Below, in pieces: positions 18,414-27,013 of a stretch of 64,000 nt of DNA. A model generated the notes under the pieces. The model searched no databases. It was given only the letters and a program-made list of their open reading frames with translations, and had not been told where the DNA came from. Each line of letters starts with the position of its first letter. Position 1 is the first letter of the stretch. The DNA is from Pseudoalteromonas holothuriae (GTDB taxonomy: Bacteria > Pseudomonadota > Gammaproteobacteria > Enterobacterales > Alteromonadaceae). The position numbers and the translations under genes are program-made. The DNA is taken from NCBI RefSeq assembly GCF_945859825.1, contig NZ_CAMAPC010000004.1:1-64000 (forward strand). Reading direction: 5' to 3'.

Positions 18414-20930
18414 GTCACCAAAAAATATTGCATTGGTTAACACTCTGCTTGTGCCATACCAATAGCCTCTAAATACGGGGTTATCGGTCATTGCTATCAC
18501 TCCCCCTTGACCATAACCATGTGCCAAAATGCTGGCTTTATTGGCGATTTTAGCTACGTTTTCAGGCGCGCTGTAACCTGCCATGAGGGGTGTACTTGTA
18601 TATTTTCCCACTGTGACGAAAGGCTGCTCTGATGGCTTTAAGAGCCAAGTACTATTTTTGAATACAGGCAATAATGCACGCTGAAATCCATAGTTCAAGG
18701 GATGAGAAAGATCGACTTCAGTAGCAAATATAGCGCCTGCAATACGTTGCTTTGCTGATAACTTGTCACGGTCTTGATAACTTAGCTGATGCGTATCAAA
18801 TTGCTCCGCCATCTCTTTACGAGAAATACTTTGTGCTTTTAAAAGTTGATTTGCTAATAACCATTTGGCACCGCGTTTGTGGCCCCAAATTATGCCTCCC
18901 CCCTTAACCCAACGCTTAATATTTTTAGTTACTCTCTCGTTAAGATCCGAATACAGCCCATCGACTAAAATTATATGGCTATATTTTTCAAGTGAAATTT
19001 TCGATAGGCGACGTTGTTCAACTAAAGTGGGGGCTACATCTAAATGCTTATCTAAATGATACCAAACCTCCCCAACTTCATACTGGCTAACTCCCTCACC
19101 ACCAACGAGTAATACTCGAGGCGCTTTGAGTGGACGCATAAAACGCGAACCTAAGTCTATCCCTTGTGCTGTTAAGCCACTGTGAATGCCAAGCACTTCA
19201 ATATCAAATTTTTTCTTTGCTTGATTTAATGCCTCTAACCACTTTTGTTCCGTTTGTAATACAGCTGGAATAATAATACTGCCAGATTGAAACTGTTGTT
19301 TACCATCTGTTGTATCTGCAGTAAATTCACTCAAAGCAACTCGAGCCTTCACTCCTTTTTTTAATAAGAAATTTAACATTTTTGGTGCATAGAAGTGTTG
19401 CCAAGAAAAACCATAAGCATAAGTGCTTTGCAAATCAGCTTTAGGCATTGCTTTTTCAGGGAGCCAAGCCTTGCTTGCTAATTTTAAGTTACGCTTATTT
19501 TTAATTTTTTCAAAAGGTAAATTAAAGGCATGCGGTAAGGTCCACCCTGATACATCATAAAATGTATTGTCTTTAAACGATGTTTGCTCCGAAAAAGCGG
19601 CTTTTAACAAACGATATTGAGGTTGATCCAGTGGAATAAATACATCACCTTTACGGTAAGCTTTATAACTTGCTTGAAGCGAGTATGACTTTATTTTATG
19701 TTGCTTAAGTAGAGTTAAAAAAGCTGTGAATTTTTGTTTATCACCATCCGCAGCAACAAGGTAGCCGGCAAAGTTTTCTGCCTTTGCAAGCTGGTTAGCC
19801 TCATTATAAAATTTACGCTGATAGGCCAATAGTTGTTCTTTATTCTCTACCACTCCCTCAAAAGTAGACAAACTAGTAGTTAGCTGATTTTTTATTGTTT
19901 GAGCAAATGTCAACTCACCATTAATTGTATCTTGCACATGGCCTCGACTACTGGCTTGTTCAAACAATATTCCAATTGCACCATTAATATCTGGATAAGT
20001 TGAACCTTTACCGTAATAAAAATCATCAAAGCTTTCTTGTGTAAAATACAATTGCTGCTGTTTATCCAGTGCCCTAACATGGTATTGAGCTAAAATATTC
20101 GTTAACTCAATATTTTTCTGCGGAGTTATTGGATGCGTTCGAGATGGGACGCCAGGTTGAAAGAAATAACTACTATTAGAGCCCATTTCATGAAAGTCAG
20201 TTAATACATTCGGTTTCCAGTGGTGAAATTGAGCAACCCGAGCTCGCGACTCTGGGTGCTGTAATAATAACCAATCACGATTTAAATCAAACAAAAAGTG
20301 ATTAGTGCGTCCTGAAGGCCAGCGCTCTACATGCTCTCGATGGTTCGGATCAGCAGATAAAACACGGCCTCTATTGCTATTGGCCCACTGTGCAAAACGC
20401 GCTAAACCATCAGGGTTCAATGACGGGTCAAGTAAAATCACCGTGTTGGCAAGTAGCTGCTCAATTTCTTTTCCTTGGGAAGCTGCCAAGTAATAAGCAA
20501 CCAACATAGCTGCATTACTACCTGAAGACTCATTTCCGTGTACACTATATCCCATCCACAGTACCGCAGGCCCTCTATTATCGCTTGTCATATCAATTAA
20601 GCGTGTTAAGTGTTGCTGGCGCACCGTATCTATATTATCTAACTGACTTTTACTGCTAATTGTCAATAACAACAATGGACGCTGTTCATGGCTATAACCA
20701 ATTGTATTAATATTTATACGCTCACTTTGCTTTGCAAGTATGTGTAAATACTGTACGAGCTGATCATGCCTTACATGCCATTGCCCAACTTCATAACCTA
20801 GCATTTCACTGGGCTTTGTTATATTGGTATCAAATGTGACTTCATCTGAAAAATAGAAGCTTAAAGGTTTTGCCACAGCCAAAAAGAGACTTTGCATTAC
20901 CATCAAGACCATAAACAAAACAATACGCAT
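18390..20930 (-). CDS. Secreted M14-family zinc carboxypeptidase
   Basis: A large exported peptidase of about 846 residues. An N-terminal signal peptide ([20 protein letters not shown]) is followed by an M14 domain with the zinc ligands His131 and Glu134 (HGNES) and His247 (FHEMG) and the substrate Arg218 (LNRDW). The remaining ~450 residues, including a Rossmann-like region near [18 protein letters not shown], are typical of long marine M14 proteins. The substrate may be protein or peptidoglycan peptides. The gene is inserted between comF and nfuA, which are usually near neighbours, and its 3' end overlaps comF by 24 bases. Confidence 0.85.
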   Translation of the reverse strand: MRIVLFMVLMVMQSLFLAVAKPLSFYFSDEVTFDTNITKPSEMLGYEVGQWHVRHDQLVQYLHILAKQSERININTIGYSHEQRPLLLLTISSKSQLDNIDTVRQQHLTRLIDMTSDNRGPAVLWMGYSVHGNESSGSNAAMLVAYYLAASQGKEIEQLLANTVILLDPSLNPDGLARFAQWANSNRGRVLSADPNHREHVERWPSGRTNHFLFDLNRDWLLLQHPESRARVAQFHHWKPNVLTDFHEMGSNSSYFFQPGVPSRTHPITPQKNIELTNILAQYHVRALDKQQQLYFTQESFDDFYYGKGSTYPDINGAIGILFEQASSRGHVQDTINGELTFAQTIKNQLTTSLSTFEGVVENKEQLLAYQRKFYNEANQLAKAENFAGYLVAADGDKQKFTAFLTLLKQHKIKSYSLQASYKAYRKGDVFIPLDQPQYRLLKAAFSEQTSFKDNTFYDVSGWTLPHAFNLPFEKIKNKRNLKLASKAWLPEKAMPKADLQSTYAYGFSWQHFYAPKMLNFLLKKGVKARVALSEFTADTTDGKQQFQSGSIIIPAVLQTEQKWLEALNQAKKKFDIEVLGIHSGLTAQGIDLGSRFMRPLKAPRVLLVGGEGVSQYEVGEVWYHLDKHLDVAPTLVEQRRLSKISLEKYSHIILVDGLYSDLNERVTKNIKRWVKGGGIIWGHKRGAKWLLANQLLKAQSISRKEMAEQFDTHQLSYQDRDKLSAKQRIAGAIFATEVDLSHPLNYGFQRALLPVFKNSTWLLKPSEQPFVTVGKYTSTPLMAGYSAPENVAKIANKASILAHGYGQGGVIAMTDNPVFRGYWYGTSRVLTNAIFFGDLLSVQGR

Positions 20931-21075
20931 AAAATACACTCTAATAATTTTTTATATGCAAACGCTAACAGGGCAAACAAACTGTGCCAAATTTTTACGT
21001 TCAACACTGGCGACAATACGACGAGGGGAGTATCATAGGCATTACCCGAGTAATTTAGTCAAGTATAGTAAAGTT

Positions 21076-21651
21076 ATGATCACAATTTCAGAATCAGCAC
21101 AAACACATTTTGCAAAACTACTTTCAGATCAAGCACCAGGCACTAATGTCAGAGTGTTTGTGGTTAACCCTGGTACTTCTCAAGCCGAGTGTGGTGTATC
21201 TTATTGCCCAGCCGACGCTGTTGAAGAGACCGATGTCCGTTTACCTTTTAATGGTTTTGATGCTGTTGTCGACACCGAAAGCGCACCATTTTTAGAAGAA
21301 GCAGAGATTGACTTTGTCACAGACAAAATGGGCACTCAGCTAACACTAAAAGCGCCCAATGCAAAAGCTAAAAAGCTGAGTAATAATGCATCATTACACG
21401 AGCAAATTGAGCATATGCTTACCACTGAAGTAAATCCACAGCTAGCAAATCATGGTGGTCAAGTCAGCTTAATTGAAATTACTGCACAAGGTATTGCAGT
21501 CGTACAATTTGGTGGTGGATGTAACGGTTGTTCAATGATTGATGTCACTTTAAAAGAAGGCATTGAGAAAGAAATGATCGCTAAGTTTGATGAAATCACA
21601 GGTGTAAGAGATATTACAGAGCACCAAGCAGGCGAACATTCATATTACTAG
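21076..21651 (+). CDS. nfuA: Fe-S biogenesis protein NfuA
   Basis: A 191-residue protein, the same length as E. coli NfuA. It has an N-terminal A-type-like degenerate domain (about 1-95) and a C-terminal Nfu domain with GGGCNGCSM; the cluster ligands fall at Cys149 and Cys152. NfuA carries 4Fe-4S clusters to target proteins under oxidative or iron stress. I chose the ATG at 21076 ([12 protein letters not shown]) over an upstream in-frame ATG at 20956, which would add 40 unrelated residues. A small membrane protein starts directly after its stop. Confidence 0.95.
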   Translation: MITISESAQTHFAKLLSDQAPGTNVRVFVVNPGTSQAECGVSYCPADAVEETDVRLPFNGFDAVVDTESAPFLEEAEIDFVTDKMGTQLTLKAPNAKAKKLSNNASLHEQIEHMLTTEVNPQLANHGGQVSLIEITAQGIAVVQFGGGCNGCSMIDVTLKEGIEKEMIAKFDEITGVRDITEHQAGEHSYY

Positions 21652-21930
21652 ATGATGTTCAAACAAGTTATTTACCGGTTAGGCCAACAGCCTAAATTAA
21701 GCCTCAAACGATTTTTTATCGGCTTGGGGCTATTTTGTATTGCTGTTGGCACGATTGGTTATGGATATTATTACCAGCCAATTGTGCAGTTAATTGGCCT
21801 AATACTCTTAGTACCCGCACTGTTTTTTGCTCTGTGGGGTTATTTGGGTATATTTGCAAATCGATTTGCTCAAATTATTGTAACAATATCCCCTGACGAC
21901 GAAGCTGTTGATAACGATAAAACAAGCTAA
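21652..21930 (+). CDS. Small two-helix membrane protein
   Basis: A 92-residue protein (start at one of two adjacent ATGs, 21652 or 21655) with two hydrophobic helices (about 21-41 and 45-69) and a hydrophilic acidic end. It follows nfuA with no gap, so it is probably cotranslated with it. The last 56 bases overlap the 3' end of the convergent MATE exporter. I do not recognise the family. Confidence 0.65.
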   Translation: MMFKQVIYRLGQQPKLSLKRFFIGLGLFCIAVGTIGYGYYYQPIVQLIGLILLVPALFFALWGYLGIFANRFAQIIVTISPDDEAVDNDKTS

Positions 21931-23206
21931 CACCTCTGAGCGCCATAAAACATGTCATGGAGAACCACAAACCATGGTTTTGCCATGATGTTGTCAACAT
22001 AAATGGTAAGAAAAACCCCATTGTTGCCGCTAAAAGCATGCTATTACGCATTTCTCTCGCACGTGTTAACCCGACAAAAACACCATCAAACAAAAAACAT
22101 GCCATGGCAATGATTGGCAGTATAATAAGCCAAGGTAGGTAGCGGTATGCATGTGTTATTACTTCTGGAATATCAGTTAATAACATAATAATTTGATTAC
22201 CAAATATAGCGAAAAGTAAGGAATAGAGTAGCGCAAATACCGCCCCCCAAAATACACTCAGCTTTACCCATAATTGAATTTTATTTGTATCATTTTGCCC
22301 TTTAGCATGTCCAACTTTTGCCTCAGCGGCATACGCTATGCCATCAAGTGCAAAACTCACTAACATTAGAAAGTTCAATAACACCGCATTGGCGGCCAAA
22401 GTCAACTCACCAAGCCTTGCACCATAAAATGTCATAAAACTAAAGCACAGTTGCAACATTAAAGAACGTAAAAAAATGTCGCGGTTTAATGTCAGTAACT
22501 GTGACACTTCAGTACGTGCAGGCAAATGCCACAACCACGCTATTTCATTTCTTTTAAATAGACACTTTACTAACAGTAATGCAAAAACCAAACCGCTATA
22601 ATCTGCAATAAGTGATGCCCAAGCTGCGCCTGCTACCCCCCAATCAAAACCCACCACAAATACAATATCTAGTACGATATTAATTAAATTAGTAAACAAG
22701 ACCAAATAAAAAGGCCCTTTCCCATAGTGCATTCCTAACATAAAACCCAGCAACACTAAGTTACACATGGCTGCTGGAGCACTGTAAATACGAATCGAGA
22801 AATATAAATTAGCCTGTTCTATCACTTGCTCTGATGCACCTGACAACTGCTCAATTGCCGTCAAAAAAACACCCTGTAGTGAAACAATGAGCAATGCAAA
22901 ACTCACCGCAAGTAATAAACTACTTTGTAATAACATAGTTAGCTTTCGAGTGTTTTTTTGCCCAAATGCTTGTGAGATAACGCCAGTGGTGCTCATCCGT
23001 AAAAAGCTAGCTAACCAAAATAAAACCGAAATTGTACTAGCACCCAGTGCTATACCTGCTAGATAATGTGCTGATGACATATGACCAATCACCGCGGTGT
23101 CAACCAACCCTAGCAGTGGAACGGAAATATTTGATAAAATCATTGGCCCAGCCAAAAGTAATAGACTCAGGTGGTAAGATTTATAATGGTTAAAAAACTG
23201 CTTCAT
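21875..23206 (-). CDS. dinF: MATE-family efflux transporter, DinF subgroup
   Basis: A 443-residue inner-membrane protein with about 12 helices in two homologous halves. The start LLLLAGPMILSNISVPLLGLVDTAVIGHM is the typical DinF opening (quoted in two parts: LLLLAGPMILSN and LLGLVDTAVIGHM). DinF-type exporters move cationic compounds out against Na+ or H+. The ATG at 23206 lies inside the beginning of the divergent deacetylase gene, an overlap of 21 bases. No LexA box was noticed, so SOS control is not supported. Confidence 0.88.
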   Translation of the reverse strand: MKQFFNHYKSYHLSLLLLAGPMILSNISVPLLGLVDTAVIGHMSSAHYLAGIALGASTISVLFWLASFLRMSTTGVISQAFGQKNTRKLTMLLQSSLLLAVSFALLIVSLQGVFLTAIEQLSGASEQVIEQANLYFSIRIYSAPAAMCNLVLLGFMLGMHYGKGPFYLVLFTNLINIVLDIVFVVGFDWGVAGAAWASLIADYSGLVFALLLVKCLFKRNEIAWLWHLPARTEVSQLLTLNRDIFLRSLMLQLCFSFMTFYGARLGELTLAANAVLLNFLMLVSFALDGIAYAAEAKVGHAKGQNDTNKIQLWVKLSVFWGAVFALLYSLLFAIFGNQIIMLLTDIPEVITHAYRYLPWLIILPIIAMACFLFDGVFVGLTRAREMRNSMLLAATMGFFLPFMLTTSWQNHGLWFSMTCFMALRGVSLFYRYQQLRRQGILLQ

Positions 23207-24217
23207 TTATTGACTCTGATATTTTTATTAAAAGTACAACACGCAACTGCAGCGGTGATCTTACAGTATCATCATGTCAGCGAAAAGTTACCGCCAGTCA
23301 CTTCAATCAGTGCAGAACAACTTACAGCACACCTTAATTATTTACGCGATGGGCAGTTTAACGTGATGCCACTAGATGACATGCTAAATGCGCTAAAAAA
23401 TGGCAAAGAGCTGCCCTCCAAAAGTGTTGCCATTACCTTTGACGACGGCTATGACAATAATATCGAGCAAGCAGCACCAATATTAGAAAAGTTTGGATTT
23501 GCCTATACAATATTTGTGAACCCTAAATTAATCGATGAAAAACAAGATTATGTCATGACATGGGAGCAACTGAGAACACTAGCCAAAAAAGGCGCGCTTA
23601 TTGCCAATCATAGTGCCAAACACGATTACTTACATCACCTTAAAAAGAGTGAGACGATAAAACAATGGCGAACAAGGGTTGCCGAAGATATCACTTGGTC
23701 AGAGCAACGTATAAGTGCCGAAGTTGGCCATAATGCAAAATTGCTGGCTTATCCTTATGGTGAATTTAATCGTGAATTACAAAAACTGGTACACTCTCTT
23801 GGCTTTATAGGTATTGGACAACACTCTGGTGCTGTAGGAAAATACACTGATTTTACGCGTGTCCCTCGATTCCCTGCATCAGGAATTTATGCAAATTTGA
23901 ATACATTAACAGTTAAACTCAACTCACAACCATTTGACATTGCTAAATTAACTTACGCCGATACAGTAACTAACCAAACTCAACCAAGTTTAATTATCGA
24001 TTTTGAACACAAAAACTTTCTTCGTCACCAGTTTGCTTGTTACACGTCAGGGCAGGAAAAGGCCGATACAAAATGGTTAAATGAGCTACAGGTCATTATT
24101 ACCGCCAAAGACAGGCTCTCTAATGGTAGAGCTCGCTATAATTGTACAGCACCAGTTCAAGGCCAAACTAAACAGTTCTTCTGGTTCTCTCAGCCTTGGG
24201 TAATTGCAAAATCCTAG
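23186..24217 (+). CDS. Secreted polysaccharide deacetylase (NodB domain)
   Basis: About 343 residues: a signal peptide (MVKKLLHLLTLIFLLKVQHATA), then a NodB/CE4 domain with TFDDGYDNN (Asp86, Asp87) and the metal-binding NHSAKH (His142, His146), then a C-terminal region of about 130 residues that I do not recognise. Such enzymes remove acetyl groups from N-acetylglucosamine polymers or peptidoglycan. The ATG at 23186 has the ribosome site GGTAAG. Its TAG stop is formed by the edge of the mobile element that follows; without the element the frame would stop at the same codon as TAA. Confidence 0.85.
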   Translation: MVKKLLHLLTLIFLLKVQHATAAVILQYHHVSEKLPPVTSISAEQLTAHLNYLRDGQFNVMPLDDMLNALKNGKELPSKSVAITFDDGYDNNIEQAAPILEKFGFAYTIFVNPKLIDEKQDYVMTWEQLRTLAKKGALIANHSAKHDYLHHLKKSETIKQWRTRVAEDITWSEQRISAEVGHNAKLLAYPYGEFNRELQKLVHSLGFIGIGQHSGAVGKYTDFTRVPRFPASGIYANLNTLTVKLNSQPFDIAKLTYADTVTNQTQPSLIIDFEHKNFLRHQFACYTSGQEKADTKWLNELQVIITAKDRLSNGRARYNCTAPVQGQTKQFFWFSQPWVIAKS

Positions 24218-24477
24218 GGACTGTTGATCTTTGAGGTATGAATTTTTTCAAATCAAAGGCTTTCATTACGCAAATAAGCAATGCAGCATAATAGTTTATG
24301 TCAGTTGCGAATGACAAAGTAGTGGAAACCTTTGGTTGAGCTCTTTGGGCAGCGCCATTCGGGCATTTTTCTACGTTATCACCTAGCTTACATAAAACAC
24401 TATGGATGCAGGTTCTGCCTTGGGAAAATACCCAAATGACTGCTGCAAAAACACATAGCAAAGGTCAATAGCCCCTA
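24215..24477. mobile_element. MITE-like non-autonomous element with TA ends
   Basis: A 263-base stretch bounded by 19-base inverted repeats: TAGGGACTGTTGATCTTTG (24215-24233) against the complement of 24459-24477, with 16 of 19 positions matching. TA at both ends fits the TA target duplication of IS630/Tc1-mariner transposition. No transposase fits inside; a minus-strand frame of up to 97 codons has no recognisable domain. Removing the element plus one TA restores TAA as the deacetylase stop and leaves convergent genes 5 bases apart. The IS family is inference. Confidence 0.72.
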
Positions 24478-24483
24478 ATACAA

Positions 24484-25512
24484 TTATTTTTTACATGCTG
24501 TGAGTAACGCATGCGTTACTTCTTGCAGTGGTACAATCGAGCGCGCTGCCTTCAGCTCAACTGCAGCGCGTGGCATTCCCCATACTACAGATGTATTCTC
24601 ATCTTGCGCTACCGTAAATGCACCAGCTTGCAACAGGCGTAACATTGCTTTTGCTCCATCACTACCCATACCAGTTAACAAAGCAGCACAAACAGCTTCA
24701 CCAAGAGGAAGTAACGAGTCGAACAACACATCAACCGCAGGTTTATGCCTATTGACTGGCTCTGTATCATCAAGTTCACAAACGAGCTTTCCGCCTTTTT
24801 TTACCACTTTTAGATGCTTATCACCAGGAGCAATAAACACGTGGCCCGCTAAAAGCTCATCTCCAACTGCAGCTTCTTTTACTTTGACGGTACAGCACTT
24901 GTCCATCCTTTGTGCAAATGACGTACTAAATACAGGTGGAATATGCTGTGTCACAACAACAGGTGGTGCATTTAAAGGTAACCTAATCAACACCTCTTTA
25001 ATTGCTTCTGTGCCACCCGTCGATGCACCAATCGCCAAAACCGCACCACTTTTAAAGTACATATTAGGGATCTTTGCAGTGCTCGATTGACTAGCCAGCA
25101 TCTTATATGAACGCACTCGTGCACTGGCTGCTATTCTTACTTTTTCATGCACTGATTGAGTATAACTTTTCAATTGATTCACTACATTGGAAACAGGTTT
25201 AGCAATAAAATCAACCGCACCAATTTCAAGTGCTTCAATTGTTGCTGGAGACCCCTGCTGCGTTAATGTCGATATCATCACAACAGGCATAGGTCGAAGC
25301 CGCATCAAATTTCTTAAAAAGCTAATGCCATCCATTTTCGGCATTTCAATATCTAATGTTAAAACATCAGGGTGTAAAGACTTTATCATTTCTCTAGCTT
25401 GATAGGGGTCTGCAGCGGCACCAACTACTTTGATATCAGACGCTTGATTTAGAATTTCTGTGAGAATTCCTCGGATCAGAGGGGAGTCATCAACAATAAG
25501 CACTTTGATCAT
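24484..25512 (-). CDS. cheB: Chemotaxis protein-glutamate methylesterase CheB
   Basis: About 342 residues: a receiver domain with phosphoacceptor Asp54 (LTLDIEMPKMDG), a linker, and a methylesterase domain with the triad in GASTGGTEA (Ser), QHIPP (His) and TGMGSDGA (Asp). CheB demethylates and deamidates receptors to reset adaptation. The ATG at 25512 (MIKVLIVDDSPLIRG) is preferred to a GTG two codons upstream. It is the last gene of the operon; its stop lies 7 bases from the MITE-like element, which may have replaced or moved the terminator. Confidence 0.95.
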   Translation of the reverse strand: MIKVLIVDDSPLIRGILTEILNQASDIKVVGAAADPYQAREMIKSLHPDVLTLDIEMPKMDGISFLRNLMRLRPMPVVMISTLTQQGSPATIEALEIGAVDFIAKPVSNVVNQLKSYTQSVHEKVRIAASARVRSYKMLASQSSTAKIPNMYFKSGAVLAIGASTGGTEAIKEVLIRLPLNAPPVVVTQHIPPVFSTSFAQRMDKCCTVKVKEAAVGDELLAGHVFIAPGDKHLKVVKKGGKLVCELDDTEPVNRHKPAVDVLFDSLLPLGEAVCAALLTGMGSDGAKAMLRLLQAGAFTVAQDENTSVVWGMPRAAVELKAARSIVPLQEVTHALLTACKK

Positions 25513-25520
25513 ACTCACCC

Positions 25521-26138
25521 CTAAAACAACTCAATATCAGTTTTAGCATCTTGAGCCTCAATATCATGTAAGTAACGCACCTCACGCTTTTCAATCGTAT
25601 CATTATGCATTTCTCTTAACTTTTTAACTTGTGCTTTGCCAGTTTGTGGGTGAAACATAACTTTTCTTGGCCAAGGCCCTCCCACATCATGAGAAACCAA
25701 GTTTAGGCCTTCCTCTTGAACATAAGCATGTGCAAAACGAATATTACCCACTCCTATATCAGTCATAGAGCGTATAATTTTCCCTCCACCAAATAGCTTA
25801 ATCTTCAAATTGGCTCGTGCTGCGCCATTTTTTATTACTTCATTGATTAAGAATTCCATCGCCCAGTTGCCATATCGGCAATTTAAATCATCAGCATGGA
25901 TATCTTCTACATTTTTTGCCCCAGGGAGCATAAAATGATTCATCCCCCCTATACCTCTAACTTCATCATACACACAAGCAGCAATACAAGACCCTAAAAC
26001 AGTAGAGATATATTCATCATTTCTTGATACATAGAACTCACCCGGTAATACTTTTGCAATCACGGCTGCACGACCAGAATCCCAAAACCGTTTTACGTGC
26101 TCAAATCCAGCCAGTACCGGTGCTAAGTCCCTATTCAT
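25521..26138 (-). CDS. cheD: Chemoreceptor glutamine deamidase CheD
   Basis: A 205-residue protein with the CheD catalytic pair Cys51 (LGSCIA) and His68 (MNHFMLPG). CheD deamidates receptor glutamines and, in some bacteria, works with a CheC-type phosphatase; no cheC is seen here. It overlaps cheR by 8 bases upstream and lies 8 bases before cheB. The presence of cheD sets this system apart from the enteric pathway and fits the Che2-type cluster. Confidence 0.93.
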   Translation of the reverse strand: MNRDLAPVLAGFEHVKRFWDSGRAAVIAKVLPGEFYVSRNDEYISTVLGSCIAACVYDEVRGIGGMNHFMLPGAKNVEDIHADDLNCRYGNWAMEFLINEVIKNGAARANLKIKLFGGGKIIRSMTDIGVGNIRFAHAYVQEEGLNLVSHDVGGPWPRKVMFHPQTGKAQVKKLREMHNDTIEKREVRYLHDIEAQDAKTDIELF

Positions 26139-26952
26139 AAGAAGCCTTTTGATACATGGTTTTCCCTAAATTAATAAATTCCGTGTGCTCTTTTCCCATA
26201 GTCTCAGAATGACCAATAAACAAGTGGCCACTTGGTGTTAATAATCTGTGGTATCCTGAAAATAATTTATCTTTAGTTTCTTTATCGAAATATATGAGCA
26301 CATTTCTACAAAATATAAGATCAAAGGGCCCTTTCATAGGCCAACTTTCTAGCAGATTAAGACGTTTAAATGAAATCAAAGATTGAAGAGTTGGCTTCAC
26401 TTTGTAAGATTCACCATCTGCGCTTTTCAAAAACCACTTTCTTAATTCTTCCTGCTCTAAACCATTAATGCTACGCGCACTATAAACACCTTCCTGAGCT
26501 TTAGCTAACACACTAGAATCTAGATCAGTTGCAAGAATCTTCACATCCCAATCAGTAGGAAAACGGCCTTGAATCGTCATTGCGATGCTGTAAGGCTCTT
26601 CACCTGTGGAGCACCCAGCAGACCAAATACGTACTCTTTTAGATGCTGAGTTCCTCTTTATCATCTCACTTACTAATACATTAGATAAATGTTCAAAGTG
26701 ATGACTTTCCCTGAAAAAAGACGTTAAGTTTGTAGTTATTGCATTGATAAAGTGGCTAAACTCTTGCTCTGAATCATTATCAACTAATGCTATATATTGC
26801 TTAAATGACGTTAGCCCATTGGCTCTAATTCTACGAGCTATCCGAGAGTACACCATTTCTTTTTTATGCGGCCCAAGAACAATACCGCACGCCTTATACA
26901 CACGCTTTGATAACCCTTGAAAATCATCGTCCGTAAAGAGAAACTCTCTCAT
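26131..26952 (-). CDS. cheR: Chemotaxis protein methyltransferase CheR
   Basis: A 273-residue S-adenosylmethionine-dependent methyltransferase that methylates receptor glutamates. The N-terminal helical domain is followed by WSAGCSTGEEPYS (SAM motif I) and FCRNVLIYFD. It probably docks on the xWxxF pentapeptide at the end of the neighbouring receptor through its beta subdomain; that is family knowledge. It lies 61 bases after the receptor gene in the operon. Confidence 0.94.
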   Translation of the reverse strand: MREFLFTDDDFQGLSKRVYKACGIVLGPHKKEMVYSRIARRIRANGLTSFKQYIALVDNDSEQEFSHFINAITTNLTSFFRESHHFEHLSNVLVSEMIKRNSASKRVRIWSAGCSTGEEPYSIAMTIQGRFPTDWDVKILATDLDSSVLAKAQEGVYSARSINGLEQEELRKWFLKSADGESYKVKPTLQSLISFKRLNLLESWPMKGPFDLIFCRNVLIYFDKETKDKLFSGYHRLLTPSGHLFIGHSETMGKEHTEFINLGKTMYQKASYE

Positions 26953-27013
26953 GTTTACTCCAATTTAAAAAAACCTCTAATATGAGCGGCGCTTAGCCGC
27001 TCGGGAAGCACGC

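Noticed and set aside
20956..21075. Forty-residue N-terminal extension of NfuA
   Set aside because: The ATG at 21076 gives the exact length of E. coli NfuA and the extension has no conserved features or targeting signal.
21875..23206. LexA/SOS control of dinF
   Set aside because: No CTGT-N8-ACAG box was seen upstream of this gene, and the upstream sequence is the deacetylase coding region.
24168..24461. 97-codon minus-strand frame across the MITE-like element
   Set aside because: It has no recognisable domain and runs out of the element into the end of the deacetylase gene; more likely chance coding in the element than a transposase.
24500..25090. 196-codon plus-strand frame opposite cheB
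   Set aside because: It is fully antisense to a clear cheB, is rich in Ser, Thr and Ala as expected for a shadow frame, and has no ribosome site.
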